Of a DNA stretch of 39,912 nucleotides, positions 24,544-33,389 are shown one piece after another; within the stretch, counting starts at the first letter, position 1; each line of letters starts with the position of its first letter. The stretch spans positions 1 to 39,912 of the forward strand of contig CAIYYW010000148.1 in the NCBI GenBank assembly GCA_903930515.1. Reading direction: 5' to 3'. The position numbers and the translations under genes were made by a program. This DNA is from an uncultured delta proteobacterium (GTDB lineage Bacteria > RBG-13-61-14 > DRUE01). The notes under the pieces were generated by a model that saw only the letters and a program-made list of their open reading frames with translations, made no database searches and had not been told where the DNA came from.

Positions 24544-25610
24544 TGGTCAAGATCGCTCAATTTAAAGACCGGGAAGATTTGGTGGGCCGGATTGAGAGCG
24601 AGAGCCTGCTGGAGGTGATTGACCATATCGTCAAACGCAAGTCGCCGATGTATTTGTGGATCCGGTTCGGGGGCGAGGAGGGGAACTTCTATTTCCGGGA
24701 GGGCAAGCTGGTTTACGCGGGTTCGCGCAGCCTGCGCGGGAAGGAGGCCGCCTATCATCCGCTCGCGTTCCGCACCGGGATTTTCCGGATCGTGCGCGGG
24801 AGGGAGCCGGAGACCGAGAATGTGGATATTGACTGGCAGACTTTCAAGAAGAATTTTTTGGCGGAGCTTCAGAAGCTGGTTTTGAATTTCCTCCCGGACC
24901 TGGAGGGCAAATTTATCATCAAGATCGTGGATTTTAAATTGCGGGACCTGTTTTATCACTTTGAGTCAGGGTCTCGTCTGCAAAGGGAAATCCTGATCCA
25001 GCTTTTCCAGGCCGGGGCCGAGCATGGTTTCAAGAGCCTGGTCCGGGGTTTGGAGGATAAGGTAATTGAGTTTCGGGAAGGGTTTTTCTCCGCGGTTTAC
25101 TATATCCCGGAGTTGAGGTATTTCATCGGGGTGTCGGGCGAGAAGCAGGAGCAGGAGCAGATTGATGGGTGGATGCTTCAGCAATTTATTCCCCGGGCGC
25201 GCGAGTCGGTGAGCGTGGCCTTGCGGAGATCGGACCGGCTTTCGGTTCGCGCCGGGGTGCTGGCGGTGATCCCGGACCGGCTGCTGGGGGAGCAGGCGCG
25301 CTCGGCCCTGAGTTCGGCCGGTTTCAAATCCTGGATTTGCCGGGATGGTTTTGAGGGGCTGGTGCGCGCGGAAGACTACCGGCCGGACCTGATCGTATTA
25401 TCTTATGACCTTGACCGGATTTCCAGCGCCGAGGTTTACGCCCGGCTCAAGCGGAAAGAAGAGAGCCAGATGATCCCGGTGATTTGCCTGGTGCCGGAAC
25501 TGCATCGGCCCGAGCTGGAAAAAGCGGCCTGCGGGGATATTTATTATGAATTGCCCTTTTCCGGCAAGAAGCTGGTCAAGATGGTTGAGAATCTTTTGGA
25601 GTTAAAATAA
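24543..25610 (+). CDS. DUF4388/PATAN-like protein with a degenerate C-terminal receiver domain
   Basis: The 355-residue protein starts with a PATAN/DUF4388-like module (about 1-90): SLLEVIDHIVKRKSPMYLWI then GNFYFREGKLVYAGSRSLRG, the strand pair that senses or scaffolds in two-component-linked proteins, and HPLAFRTGIFRI. A middle region (100-225) of unknown fold follows. The last ~115 residues resemble a receiver, but the phospho-acceptor segment reads PDLIVLSYDLDRISSAEVY with Ser in place of the central Asp, and the invariant Lys before PF is Leu (YYELPF). It is thus a pseudo-receiver. It is translationally coupled to the Glu-type receiver upstream; together they look like a phosphorylation-independent regulatory pair (inference). 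Confidence 0.7.
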   Translation: MVKIAQFKDREDLVGRIESESLLEVIDHIVKRKSPMYLWIRFGGEEGNFYFREGKLVYAGSRSLRGKEAAYHPLAFRTGIFRIVRGREPETENVDIDWQTFKKNFLAELQKLVLNFLPDLEGKFIIKIVDFKLRDLFYHFESGSRLQREILIQLFQAGAEHGFKSLVRGLEDKVIEFREGFFSAVYYIPELRYFIGVSGEKQEQEQIDGWMLQQFIPRARESVSVALRRSDRLSVRAGVLAVIPDRLLGEQARSALSSAGFKSWICRDGFEGLVRAEDYRPDLIVLSYDLDRISSAEVYARLKRKEESQMIPVICLVPELHRPELEKAACGDIYYELPFSGKKLVKMVENLLELK

Positions 25611-25640
25611 AATGCCGGAACCGGGAACGAGGAGGATCAG

Positions 25641-26153
25641 ATGAGAAAAACTTTTGCCTGGATCATAGTGATCGGCGGAACGGCCTTGGCTTTTGCCTGC
25701 GCCCGGCCGCGGGAGGAAAAAGCGGAAGCCAAAACCGTTCCCAAGGCGGAATATAAGACGGTGAAGCCGGATGAATTTCCGATCCCGGCGAAGCTGGCGG
25801 AAGCCCTTCCCGGCCTGGTCAATGACAAGATCCGGATCTGGAAGGAGATTTCTCCCAGCATCAACCTGGTGGTTTACGCCAAGGGTTATAATTTGAAAAA
25901 GGCGATGGAGGAATCGGCGCGGGCATTCCTGGCGCTTTCGGGAAACCCGGAATTCCGGAACCGGGTGGATTTCTGGATCATCCAGATCCAGCCCGAGCAA
26001 GGCCCGGAGGTGTTGGTCTGGGGGGCGCGCCCGTCGGAGGTGGACCAATATCAAAAGACTTTGGACCTCAAAAGCTTTTTCCGCGATTCCGAATATGTCC
26101 TGATCAATGACCAGATCATCAGCAAGGGAGACGACCGCTTGAAATCTTTCTAA
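25641..26153 (+). CDS. Lipoprotein of unknown function
   Basis: The 170-residue product has a lipoprotein signal, hydrophobic 5-18 and lipobox AFAC (Cys20), followed by a Lys/Glu/Ala-rich linker and a compact domain rich in strands (ISPSINLVVYAKGYNLKKAM, VDFWIIQIQPEQGPEVLVWG). No family is recognised. GAGGAGGATCAG precedes the ATG, 30 bp after the pseudo-receiver gene. It probably acts at the periplasmic face of an envelope membrane. Confidence 0.7.
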   Translation: MRKTFAWIIVIGGTALAFACARPREEKAEAKTVPKAEYKTVKPDEFPIPAKLAEALPGLVNDKIRIWKEISPSINLVVYAKGYNLKKAMEESARAFLALSGNPEFRNRVDFWIIQIQPEQGPEVLVWGARPSEVDQYQKTLDLKSFFRDSEYVLINDQIISKGDDRLKSF

Positions 26154-26177
26154 CCGATCGGAACCAACCGGAGCTAA

Positions 26178-27863
26178 ATGATGGCAGCCGAACAGAAAAC
26201 GATGATCCAGGAAATCGCGGAATGGGCCGCGGGTCTCAAGTATCAGCAGATACCCGCGAGGGTGATTGAGAAGGCCAAGCTCCAGATTTTAAGCGTGCTG
26301 GCCGCGATCCATTCCTCGGCCCACACCCGGGCGGGAAAAATTTTGATTGAAACCGCGCAGGATTTTTACGGGCCGGGCAAAAGCCCCCTGATCCCGACCG
26401 GGGGAAGAGCTTCTCTTTCCGCGTCTATCTTCGCCGCGGCCGGCTTGAGCGTGGCGCAGGATTATGACGATTACCTGGCCTTCGGACATACCGGTCATAG
26501 CGCGGTTTCGGTCCCGCTCCTGCTGGGGAATTCGCTCGCCTCCGACCCGAAGGAAATCCTGACCGCGCAAATCATCAGCAACGAAATTTCCGGACGGATC
26601 GGCGGGAGCGTGCTGCTGGGGCCGCACAACGGCCAGACCTGGTCGCATATTCACCTGATCGGATCGGCCGCCTCCGCCTCCCGGCTGATGGGCTTGAGCG
26701 CGGAAAAAACCGCGATGGCGATGGCGATCAGTTTCTATCAGCCCACTTATGTTCTGCCCCCCGGTTTTATGGGACCGGATTCCAAATTGCTCACCGGCGC
26801 GGTCCCGACCGTGCTCGGCCTGCAGGCGGCGTTCCTGGCCGAGAAAGGCTTCACCGGCGCGCTGGATCTTTTGGAAAACCATCAGGGCTTCCTGAACCAT
26901 TTCAGCTACTACCCGCTGCCGATGATGCTTACGGGCTTCGGCCGGGCCTGGGTCACGGACACGCTCGCGTACAAGATATATCCCGGCTGCGCCTACATTG
27001 ACACCACGGTGGACGCGCTGTTTGAAATCATCCGCAAGTTCAAGGCCGAGACCGGCCGGGAGCTGAGCGTGGACGAGGTTACGGAGATTTTGGTGGAAGG
27101 CACGGCGCTGACGGTTGAGATGGACCACCTGAGCAAGGTTGGGATCAGCTTTGACCCGCTCAATCCGGTGAGCATCAATTTTTCCATCCCGGGAAATGTG
27201 GCGCTGGTTTTGCTCAAGCGCAAGCTGACCGGCTCGGAGTTGCGGGAGGATAATTTGGCCGCGGACGCGGACCGGATCAAGCAGATCGGGGGCCGGGTGA
27301 AACTCGCGCATAGCCTGGAATTGACCGTGGAGATGTTGCAGAAGATGAATCCGGCCTTGAAGGTGGCGGAGCTGTTCCGGACTTTGAGCCTGCGCAAGCT
27401 GGCCCAGGCCCGGCGCCGGATCACCAAGCAATACGGCCGGAGCATGGGCCTGGAGTTGGAGCCGACCTGGAATTACCTGACCCAAAATCTCGGCAAGGTC
27501 GCGGGCGTCGCGGCGCAGGGCTTGCGGGGCCGGATCGGCAGGGTTATCGCCGGGGAGCAGCCGGGCGGGAAAAGATGGAGCCTGGCGGACGCGGATTTGG
27601 AAAATTTCACCATGCCCTTCAGCGCGCGGGTTACGGTCAGGCTCAAGGACGGAAAGACCTTCCAGCACCGGCAGGATATTCCCCGCGGAGGCCCGGGGGA
27701 GCCGATTGAGGAGCGGAGGAAACTGGTTTTAAATAAATTTATCATTGAGGCCGGGCCGGCCCTGGGAGAAAGAAAAGCGCAGGAAATCGCGGAAAAGATT
27801 TTAAAGCTGGAAAAGCTGTCGTCTATTAAAGAGTTGGTAGAGGAGTTGGGTGCGAAGAAATAA
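26178..27863 (+). CDS. MmgE/PrpD-family protein (2-methylcitrate dehydratase-like)
   Basis: The 561-residue cytoplasmic protein has the family order. The helical domain opens with IQEIAEWAAGLKYQQIPARVIEKAK, then AAGLSVAQDYDDYLAFGHTGHSAVSVPLLLG (the H-x-G-H/S catalytic-site region), HLIGSAASASRLMGLSAEKTAMAM, then YKIYPGCAYIDTTVDAL opening the small lid domain. The C-terminal part ends with a RQDIPRGGPGEPIEERR block as in the GxPxNP segment of relatives. It is longer than the usual 450-500 residues, with extra sequence in the last third. Known members dehydrate methylcitrate or decarboxylate aconitate; no prpB/prpC is nearby, so the substrate is open. GGAG precedes tandem ATGs at 26178 and 26181. 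Confidence 0.85.
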   Translation: MMAAEQKTMIQEIAEWAAGLKYQQIPARVIEKAKLQILSVLAAIHSSAHTRAGKILIETAQDFYGPGKSPLIPTGGRASLSASIFAAAGLSVAQDYDDYLAFGHTGHSAVSVPLLLGNSLASDPKEILTAQIISNEISGRIGGSVLLGPHNGQTWSHIHLIGSAASASRLMGLSAEKTAMAMAISFYQPTYVLPPGFMGPDSKLLTGAVPTVLGLQAAFLAEKGFTGALDLLENHQGFLNHFSYYPLPMMLTGFGRAWVTDTLAYKIYPGCAYIDTTVDALFEIIRKFKAETGRELSVDEVTEILVEGTALTVEMDHLSKVGISFDPLNPVSINFSIPGNVALVLLKRKLTGSELREDNLAADADRIKQIGGRVKLAHSLELTVEMLQKMNPALKVAELFRTLSLRKLAQARRRITKQYGRSMGLELEPTWNYLTQNLGKVAGVAAQGLRGRIGRVIAGEQPGGKRWSLADADLENFTMPFSARVTVRLKDGKTFQHRQDIPRGGPGEPIEERRKLVLNKFIIEAGPALGERKAQEIAEKILKLEKLSSIKELVEELGAKK

Positions 27864-28611
27864 GGGCAAGCTGAGGCTGGCGCTGCTGGCGGTGATCGCC
27901 TTGGGGATCGCCTTCGGGAACAGTTCCGGCCAGGCCTTGAAAAGTCCGGCCCAGCCTTATCTGGAAGCCGGGGACAGGTTGTATGAACAGGGGAAGCTGA
28001 AGGAATCGCTTTCCGCCTATGAGCAGGCGCTGGCGATTGATCCGAAGAATCAATATGCGTCCTTCCAGATCATCCAGGTGAATGTCAGGCTGAGTTCGGG
28101 GGAAAATGCCGCGCCCGGCGCGCTGCCCGCGCGCGATTACAGCAAGGTCAGCCGCGAGCTCGGCCCCTATTACAAGGACCCCCTGAACAAGATCGCGCTC
28201 CGTCCCCCGGCCGGCTGGCTGATTGACAACAGCGATCCTCGTTTCCAGGTCAAATTCATTGACCCCCATTACGAGGCGTTCGTTTTCGTCAAGGTGATCC
28301 CGACCCCCAAGCCGGTTTCAATCGGCTACGAACTGCAGACCCGGGTGGAAAACCTGGTAAAGAATCTCGCGGCCCAGATCCCCAACGCGAGCCTGAAATA
28401 TTTGAATTTTGAAAGACTGGTGGACGAGACCGTTCTCCGGGTGGAGGTGCATTACCAGGCCGGCCCGAACCTCATTATCATCAACACCCGTCTGATCACG
28501 GACCTGCAACGGGTGGTGATCGTGACCTGGGTCTGCCCGGAGCGGGTGTTCATTTATTTCCGGCCTTTGCTGGAAAGCTCGGTGGCGACCGTCACGCTCA
28601 CCCCTCAATAA
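27850..28611 (+). CDS. Secreted TPR-repeat protein of unknown function
   Basis: The 253-residue protein starts with GTG at 27850 (GAGGAG upstream), overlapping the PrpD-family gene by 14 bp. A signal peptide (about 8-28) is followed by one clear TPR, YLEAGDRLYEQGKLKESLS through AYEQALAIDPKNQYASF (about 37-75). The C-terminal ~150 residues resemble the alpha/beta PsbP/DUF1795-like fold seen in periplasmic proteins: LRPPAGWLIDN, then VKFIDPHYEAFVFVKVIP and a VIVTWVCPERVFIYFRPLL ending. That fold call is tentative. It may be envelope-associated with the lipoprotein two genes upstream. Confidence 0.7.
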   Translation: MRRNKGKLRLALLAVIALGIAFGNSSGQALKSPAQPYLEAGDRLYEQGKLKESLSAYEQALAIDPKNQYASFQIIQVNVRLSSGENAAPGALPARDYSKVSRELGPYYKDPLNKIALRPPAGWLIDNSDPRFQVKFIDPHYEAFVFVKVIPTPKPVSIGYELQTRVENLVKNLAAQIPNASLKYLNFERLVDETVLRVEVHYQAGPNLIIINTRLITDLQRVVIVTWVCPERVFIYFRPLLESSVATVTLTPQ

Positions 28612-28614
28612 ATA

Positions 28615-30024
28615 ATGCCCGGAATCCTATTCCTCCAAAGCGACTGGCTGGAACATCTCGGCCCGCTCTATCTTTCGGCATTCTTAAAATCTCAAGGCCT
28701 TGACGCCGGCCTGGTCATCTCCCGCTCTCCCAAAAAAATCATGGCGGAAATCAACCGCGTCCAACCCGACCTGCTCGGAATCTCTCTCGCCAGCGCCGGC
28801 AAAAGGTCCGCGCTGGAACTGCTGGAACGGATCAAGGCCCTGAGCCAAACCCCGGTCGTGCTGGGCGGACCCCACCCGACTTTTTTACCGGAAACGCTCG
28901 CTCACCCCGCGGTTGATTTCATTATCCGGGGGGAGGCCGAGGAAGGTTTATTTCAATTGATCTCGGCGCTGAAGAATAATTCCGGGCTGGAAAATGTGCC
29001 GGGCCTGGGCTGGAAGAAGGAGGGCGAACTAAAATATAATCCTCCGGCGAAACTCCTGGAAAACCTGGACCGGCTCCCCTTCCCGGACCGCTCGCTTTAT
29101 TTCCGCTACGGTTTTTTCCGGCGGCTCTCAATGAGAAGGGTGATCGCCTGCCGGGGCTGCCCGTTCCAGTGCCGGTATTGCTTCAACGCTCCGCTCCGGG
29201 AATATTATAAGGGTTGCGGCAAATATGTTCGGCATCGAAGCCCGGAAAACATCATCGCCGAGCTTCGGGAACTTAAAGCCGTCAGCCGGACCATTAATTT
29301 CGTGGACGACAGCTTCGGCCTGGACCAGGGACTCGCGATGGAATTGTTCGCGCAATATGAAACCGAAATCCGACTGCCCTTCATCATCAACCTGCGGCCG
29401 GAGCAGGTGAACGAAAAATTGGCCCGGGCCCTGGCCAAGGCCGGATGCCATTGCGCCCAAGTCGGGATTGAATCCGGGAACGACCAAATCCGCGGGCAAA
29501 TCCTGGGAAGGAAAATCAGCGCGGAACAAATCCGGGCCGCGGTCAAATATCTCAAGCAACAGGGGATTAAGGTCTTGAGCTACAATATGCTCGGAATCCC
29601 GGGAGAAAATCTGGAGCAGGGATTCCAAACCATCCGCCTCAACCGCGAACTCAAGATTGATTTCCCGCGCTTCAGCATTTTCCAGCCGTATCCCGGCACC
29701 GAGCTGGGGGAAGAGATCATCAGGAAAGGACTGGCGCGGCGGGAGGAACTATGGGAAAAATTTTCCCCCAGCTACTTCCGGTCCAGCCCGCTTTCATCTG
29801 CCGAGATCAGCCGTCTATCCAACCTGCAAAAACTTTTCCGGCCCGCAATCAAATTCCCGATCCTGGAGCCGCTCCTGAAAAAATTGGTGTCTCTCCCCCG
29901 GAACCCGGCTTTTGATTTGGTCTTCCTCGCAAGCATCGCCGCGCAATACCGGAAAGCCGCCAACCTCTCGGTTTCGGAAACGATGGAATACGGCCTCCGC
30001 AACCTCGCGCTTTATTTTCAATAG
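28615..30024 (+). CDS. B12-binding-domain radical SAM protein 1
   Basis: The 469-residue enzyme has an N-terminal cobalamin-binding-like Rossmann domain (about 1-140; PDLLGISLASAGKRSALELLE, VVLGGPHPTFLPE, FIIRGEAEEG) without an obvious DxHxxG motif. The radical SAM core follows with the cluster motif CPFQCRYC (Cys182, 186, 189) preceded by an extra Cys179, then FVDDSFG and VGIESGNDQIR, which are usual SAM-binding edges. A ~100-residue C-terminal helical domain follows. Class members methylate or rearrange lipids, hopanoids or antibiotics. Its ATG is 3 bp after the TPR gene stop. It is one of four divergent relatives within 10 kb; substrate unknown. Confidence 0.85.
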   Translation: MPGILFLQSDWLEHLGPLYLSAFLKSQGLDAGLVISRSPKKIMAEINRVQPDLLGISLASAGKRSALELLERIKALSQTPVVLGGPHPTFLPETLAHPAVDFIIRGEAEEGLFQLISALKNNSGLENVPGLGWKKEGELKYNPPAKLLENLDRLPFPDRSLYFRYGFFRRLSMRRVIACRGCPFQCRYCFNAPLREYYKGCGKYVRHRSPENIIAELRELKAVSRTINFVDDSFGLDQGLAMELFAQYETEIRLPFIINLRPEQVNEKLARALAKAGCHCAQVGIESGNDQIRGQILGRKISAEQIRAAVKYLKQQGIKVLSYNMLGIPGENLEQGFQTIRLNRELKIDFPRFSIFQPYPGTELGEEIIRKGLARREELWEKFSPSYFRSSPLSSAEISRLSNLQKLFRPAIKFPILEPLLKKLVSLPRNPAFDLVFLASIAAQYRKAANLSVSETMEYGLRNLALYFQ

Positions 30025-30078
30025 TCAAGCGGATACCCGATCCCTGATGCTGAAACCGGACACCCCGGTCCCGCGTAA

Positions 30079-30106
30079 TTGAAGCGTCCCGCCGGCGTGA
30101 TATATT
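30079..30106 (+). promoter_or_regulatory. Promoter of the radical SAM/glycosyltransferase operon, leaderless
   Basis: TTGAAG (30079-30084) and TATATT (30101-30106, 5/6) are 16 bp apart, and ATG 30112 starts six bases after the -10 with no Shine-Dalgarno sequence. Confidence 0.6.
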
Positions 30107-30111
30107 ATTAA

Positions 30112-31518
30112 ATGATGAAAACCGCGCTGGTTTTTCCCAGGCTTTGGAGCCAGGTGCATGGGATGTGGCCCCCGCTCGGGCTGTGCAGCCTGGCCACCGT
30201 GTTGCGGGACGCCGGGGAATCGGTGAAAATATTTGACTCCAGCTTTGACCAAAGCCTGGACCGGGTGAAGGCGGAGTTGAAAAAATTCCAGCCCGACCTG
30301 ATCGGGATTTATACCCTCACCGATTTCTTCCGCGCCGCCCAAGAGCTTTCGGAATTCGGCCGGAGCCTGGGCGCCAAGGTGGTTTCCGGCGCGGCCCATC
30401 CGACCCTGCTTCCGGAGCAGACCCTGAAAGAAATTCAAGGGTTGGATTTCATCCTGCGCGGAGAGGGCGAGCAAGCGATCCTTCTTCTTTTGGCCGCCAT
30501 CCGGGGCGAGCGGGATTTTTCGCAGGTGCCCGGGCTGGGGTACCGGCGGGGCGGAGAAATTATTTTAAACCCGCTTCCGGAGGAGCCGCTGGATTTGGAT
30601 CAGCTCCCGATCCCGGACCGGGATTTGTTTGAGCATTTTCCGAAATATTTGCGCAACCGCGCGATCAATCTCCACATCAGCCGGGGCTGTCCGTTTAATT
30701 GCTCCTTCTGCCAGCCAACCCTTAAATTGATGTTCGGGAAAAAACCCCGGTACCGGTCCCCGCAACTGGTGGCGGAGGAGTTGAAATTGCTCAATCAAAA
30801 ATACCAGATCCGGGAATTTTTCTTCCACGATGACATTTTCACCGTGAACCATCAGTGGCTGGCCGAGTTGGTGGAAAAGATCAACCAGGCCGGCTTGCGC
30901 AAGGGGTTCCGATATGTGGTGAACAGCCGGGTGGATACCTTTGACGAAAAGGTCGCGCGTCTGCTCCGGGAGATGGGCGTGTATTATGTTTTGTTCGGCC
31001 TGGAGAGCGGCTCGCAGGAAGTTTTGGATCGGATGAAAAAAGGGGCCACGGTGGAGCAGTCATATCAGGCCTTTGCGCTCTGCCGTAAATTCGGGTTCCG
31101 CACCCACGCTTACATAATCCTGGCCGGCCCGGGCGAGACCGAATCCACCCTGGGGATGACCGAGAAGATGATTTCGGAACTGAAGCCGGACACCGTCCAC
31201 ATCTCCATCTGCACCCCTCTTCCCGGAACCAATTTGGCCAAAGACGCCCAAGAGCAAGGCCTGATCGGAGTGCAGGATTATTCGGATATGGATTATTACC
31301 TCAAGACCACCAGCACCGGCAGACTGCCGCTCGCGCTCCCGGGCTTAAGCTATCAGGAAGTTTTATCCGCGCGTGAGCGGATTTTAAAAAAGAGAAAATG
31401 GTTCATGTTCCAGGACAACCTGGCGAACCTGGGCAAAGATTTTATCCATGACCCGTCTCCGGGGAAATTTATCTTCCGGCTCAGCTTTTACCGGAAGATG
31501 CAACATTATTTCGGATGA
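30112..31518 (+). CDS. B12-binding-domain radical SAM protein 2
   Basis: The 468-residue protein has the N-terminal cobalamin-type domain (MWPPLGLCSLATVLRDAGE; PDLIGIYTLTDFFRAAQEL; SGAAHPTLLPE; ILRGEGEQA) and the cluster motif CPFNCSFC (Cys193, 197, 200) in SRGCPFNCSFCQPT. FHDDIFTVN and LFGLESGSQEVLDRMKKG match conserved strands of the BchE/HpnP-like superfamily. It heads the right-hand operon; tandem ATGs at 30112/30115 lie directly behind the promoter. With three relatives and three envelope glycosylation genes around, a lipid- or sugar-modifying role is likely but inferred. Confidence 0.85.
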   Translation: MMKTALVFPRLWSQVHGMWPPLGLCSLATVLRDAGESVKIFDSSFDQSLDRVKAELKKFQPDLIGIYTLTDFFRAAQELSEFGRSLGAKVVSGAAHPTLLPEQTLKEIQGLDFILRGEGEQAILLLLAAIRGERDFSQVPGLGYRRGGEIILNPLPEEPLDLDQLPIPDRDLFEHFPKYLRNRAINLHISRGCPFNCSFCQPTLKLMFGKKPRYRSPQLVAEELKLLNQKYQIREFFFHDDIFTVNHQWLAELVEKINQAGLRKGFRYVVNSRVDTFDEKVARLLREMGVYYVLFGLESGSQEVLDRMKKGATVEQSYQAFALCRKFGFRTHAYIILAGPGETESTLGMTEKMISELKPDTVHISICTPLPGTNLAKDAQEQGLIGVQDYSDMDYYLKTTSTGRLPLALPGLSYQEVLSARERILKKRKWFMFQDNLANLGKDFIHDPSPGKFIFRLSFYRKMQHYFG

Positions 31519-31529
31519 GGTGTTAGGTT

Positions 31530-33389
31530 TTGGCAATCAACCCAGGTCCCTCCCGGTCCAAATTATTCGGCGGATGCCTCGCCTTGCTCATCCTGTTCCA
31601 GGTTTTAAGCGCGGTCCTCTGCTTCAAGACCCCGGCTGAATTGTTCCGGACCGATCCGATCATCAACATTGACTGGAGCTCGCAATACTACTGGAGCTTC
31701 GCGGCCCGTAAATTTTTCGCGCAGTCGCATAGGCTCTGGGGATTTGACCCGTATTATATGGCCGGATACCCGCTGGACTTCATCTTCAACTCCTCGCTCC
31801 CGGTCCAGGTCGCAAACATCCTCTTCCGCCCACTCCCGCTCGGGCTGGTGATCAAATGGTTTTTCCTCCTATCCTTCCTGGCCGTGCCGTTCATCTTCTA
31901 TTTCTCGCTCAGGAACTTCGGCCTGGACAAAGGGGTTTCTCTCGCCGGGGCCGCGCTCGGGGTTTCCTATTTCTGGCTCGGGGAGGACGCCCTGTTCGGG
32001 AACTGGGGTATGATCTCCGGAGCGCTCCTGCTGAATTTTTTCCTGCTTGCCGCCTCCTCCTTATACCGCTACCTTGGCTCCGGGGATCGCGGGAATTATT
32101 TACTATTTATAATCTATCTCACATCCGCGGTCTTGATCCACAAGACCTTCCTGGTCCTGGCCGGGATTCCCTGCCTGATCCTGACGCTGATATTTTTCCG
32201 CCGGATCAGCAGAAAAGTCTGGCTCGGCCTGGTCGGCGCGGTTATTTTCGCCTACGCGGCCAACAGCTTCTGGCTGATCCCGTTCCTGCATTTTTTGCCC
32301 AATAAGATTGAAGACCCCAACACCACTTTTTTCCAGAACACCGTCGCCTGGCGATTCCTGGCCGACCTGATCCCCTTTCCTCTTCCGGGCGCGGCCCTGG
32401 GCCGGATCGCGATTTTATTTCCCGCGCTCTATGGCGTGATCCGGATGCGCAAAGACCGGGAGCATCAAGACCTTTTCCGGTTCACGCTCATTTGCTACGC
32501 GGTGTTTTTCGTCCTGGTTTACTTCGGGTCGTTCTCCGCGCTCCTGCGCAATCTCCAGCCCTACCGATACCTGACCGCTCTTTTCTTTTTGCTCACTCCC
32601 GCGGCCGGGTACGGGCTTGGGAAAGTTGCCCAAAAATTTTCCGGCCGGGCTTTTTCCCGGGCGCTGCCGGTGATGTTGGTGATTTTGCTTTTCGGGCTGC
32701 AATTTGTCCCGAGCTACCGGCTTTTTTATGTAGTGGCTCCCCTGACCAGCAAATGGCCGGCAAATGTTTTAGAACTCCAGGACTGGCTGGTAAAAAATAC
32801 CGACCTGAGCGGCAGAATAATGATGGAAGACATCAACAAATGGGAAGGCAAACTCGCGCCTTATGGACCGGGCCGGCTTCCGGGCCTGGCCCCGGCTCTG
32901 ATCCATCGGCAATTAATCGGCGGCCCTCTCCCCAACGCCTTTATCAAACATCATTACGCCAGTTTCCACGACGGGCTGTTCCTGAACAAGCCGATCCAGG
33001 AATACACCGACCAGGAGCTTCAGGAAAAAATGAGCCTCTATAATATTCACTGGGCCGTGGCCTGGGATGCCCGGTCCAAAATTCGGTTGGAGAAATTTTA
33101 CGCCGGCCGAAAGGCCGCAACCTTCGGCGGGGTGGAGGTATTTGAAATCCGGAACCGGCCCGACTGGTTCCTGGTCGGGAGCGGGGATCTTCAAGCGGAT
33201 TATGATAGAATTGAGTTGAGGCGTCTGAAACCGGTGAATAAGATGGTGGTGATAAAAATGCACTGGCTGGACGGGTTCCAATCCGAGCCGGCTTGCGAAC
33301 TTTTCCGATTTCCGGTTCCGGGCGACCCGATCGGGTTCATCGGCTTGAAGAATCCCCGGTCGGAATTGGTGTTGAAATATGGACGGTAA
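31530..33389 (+). CDS. PTPS-related polytopic membrane protein (GT-C/YfhO-like)
   Basis: The 619-residue protein has about eleven membrane segments. After the first helix comes the periplasmic INIDWSSQYYWSFAARKFF, then HRLWGFDPYYMAGYPLDFIF, the DPxY...GYP pattern of the 6-pyruvoyl-tetrahydropterin-synthase-related membrane family. That family lies close to GT-C glycosyltransferases such as YfhO. A soluble C-terminal ~190-residue part follows the last helix. The start is a TTG with GAGG eight bases upstream. It overlaps the GT2 gene by 11 bp. A role in transferring a polyprenyl-linked sugar supplied by the adjacent GT2 is plausible. Confidence 0.7.
   Translation: MAINPGPSRSKLFGGCLALLILFQVLSAVLCFKTPAELFRTDPIINIDWSSQYYWSFAARKFFAQSHRLWGFDPYYMAGYPLDFIFNSSLPVQVANILFRPLPLGLVIKWFFLLSFLAVPFIFYFSLRNFGLDKGVSLAGAALGVSYFWLGEDALFGNWGMISGALLLNFFLLAASSLYRYLGSGDRGNYLLFIIYLTSAVLIHKTFLVLAGIPCLILTLIFFRRISRKVWLGLVGAVIFAYAANSFWLIPFLHFLPNKIEDPNTTFFQNTVAWRFLADLIPFPLPGAALGRIAILFPALYGVIRMRKDREHQDLFRFTLICYAVFFVLVYFGSFSALLRNLQPYRYLTALFFLLTPAAGYGLGKVAQKFSGRAFSRALPVMLVILLFGLQFVPSYRLFYVVAPLTSKWPANVLELQDWLVKNTDLSGRIMMEDINKWEGKLAPYGPGRLPGLAPALIHRQLIGGPLPNAFIKHHYASFHDGLFLNKPIQEYTDQELQEKMSLYNIHWAVAWDARSKIRLEKFYAGRKAATFGGVEVFEIRNRPDWFLVGSGDLQADYDRIELRRLKPVNKMVVIKMHWLDGFQSEPACELFRFPVPGDPIGFIGLKNPRSELVLKYGR

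Noticed and set aside
26289-27668. 459-codon minus-strand frame opposite the MmgE/PrpD gene
   Set aside because: Antisense shadow produced by G+C-rich codon bias. The plus-strand protein has clear family motifs and a ribosome binding site.
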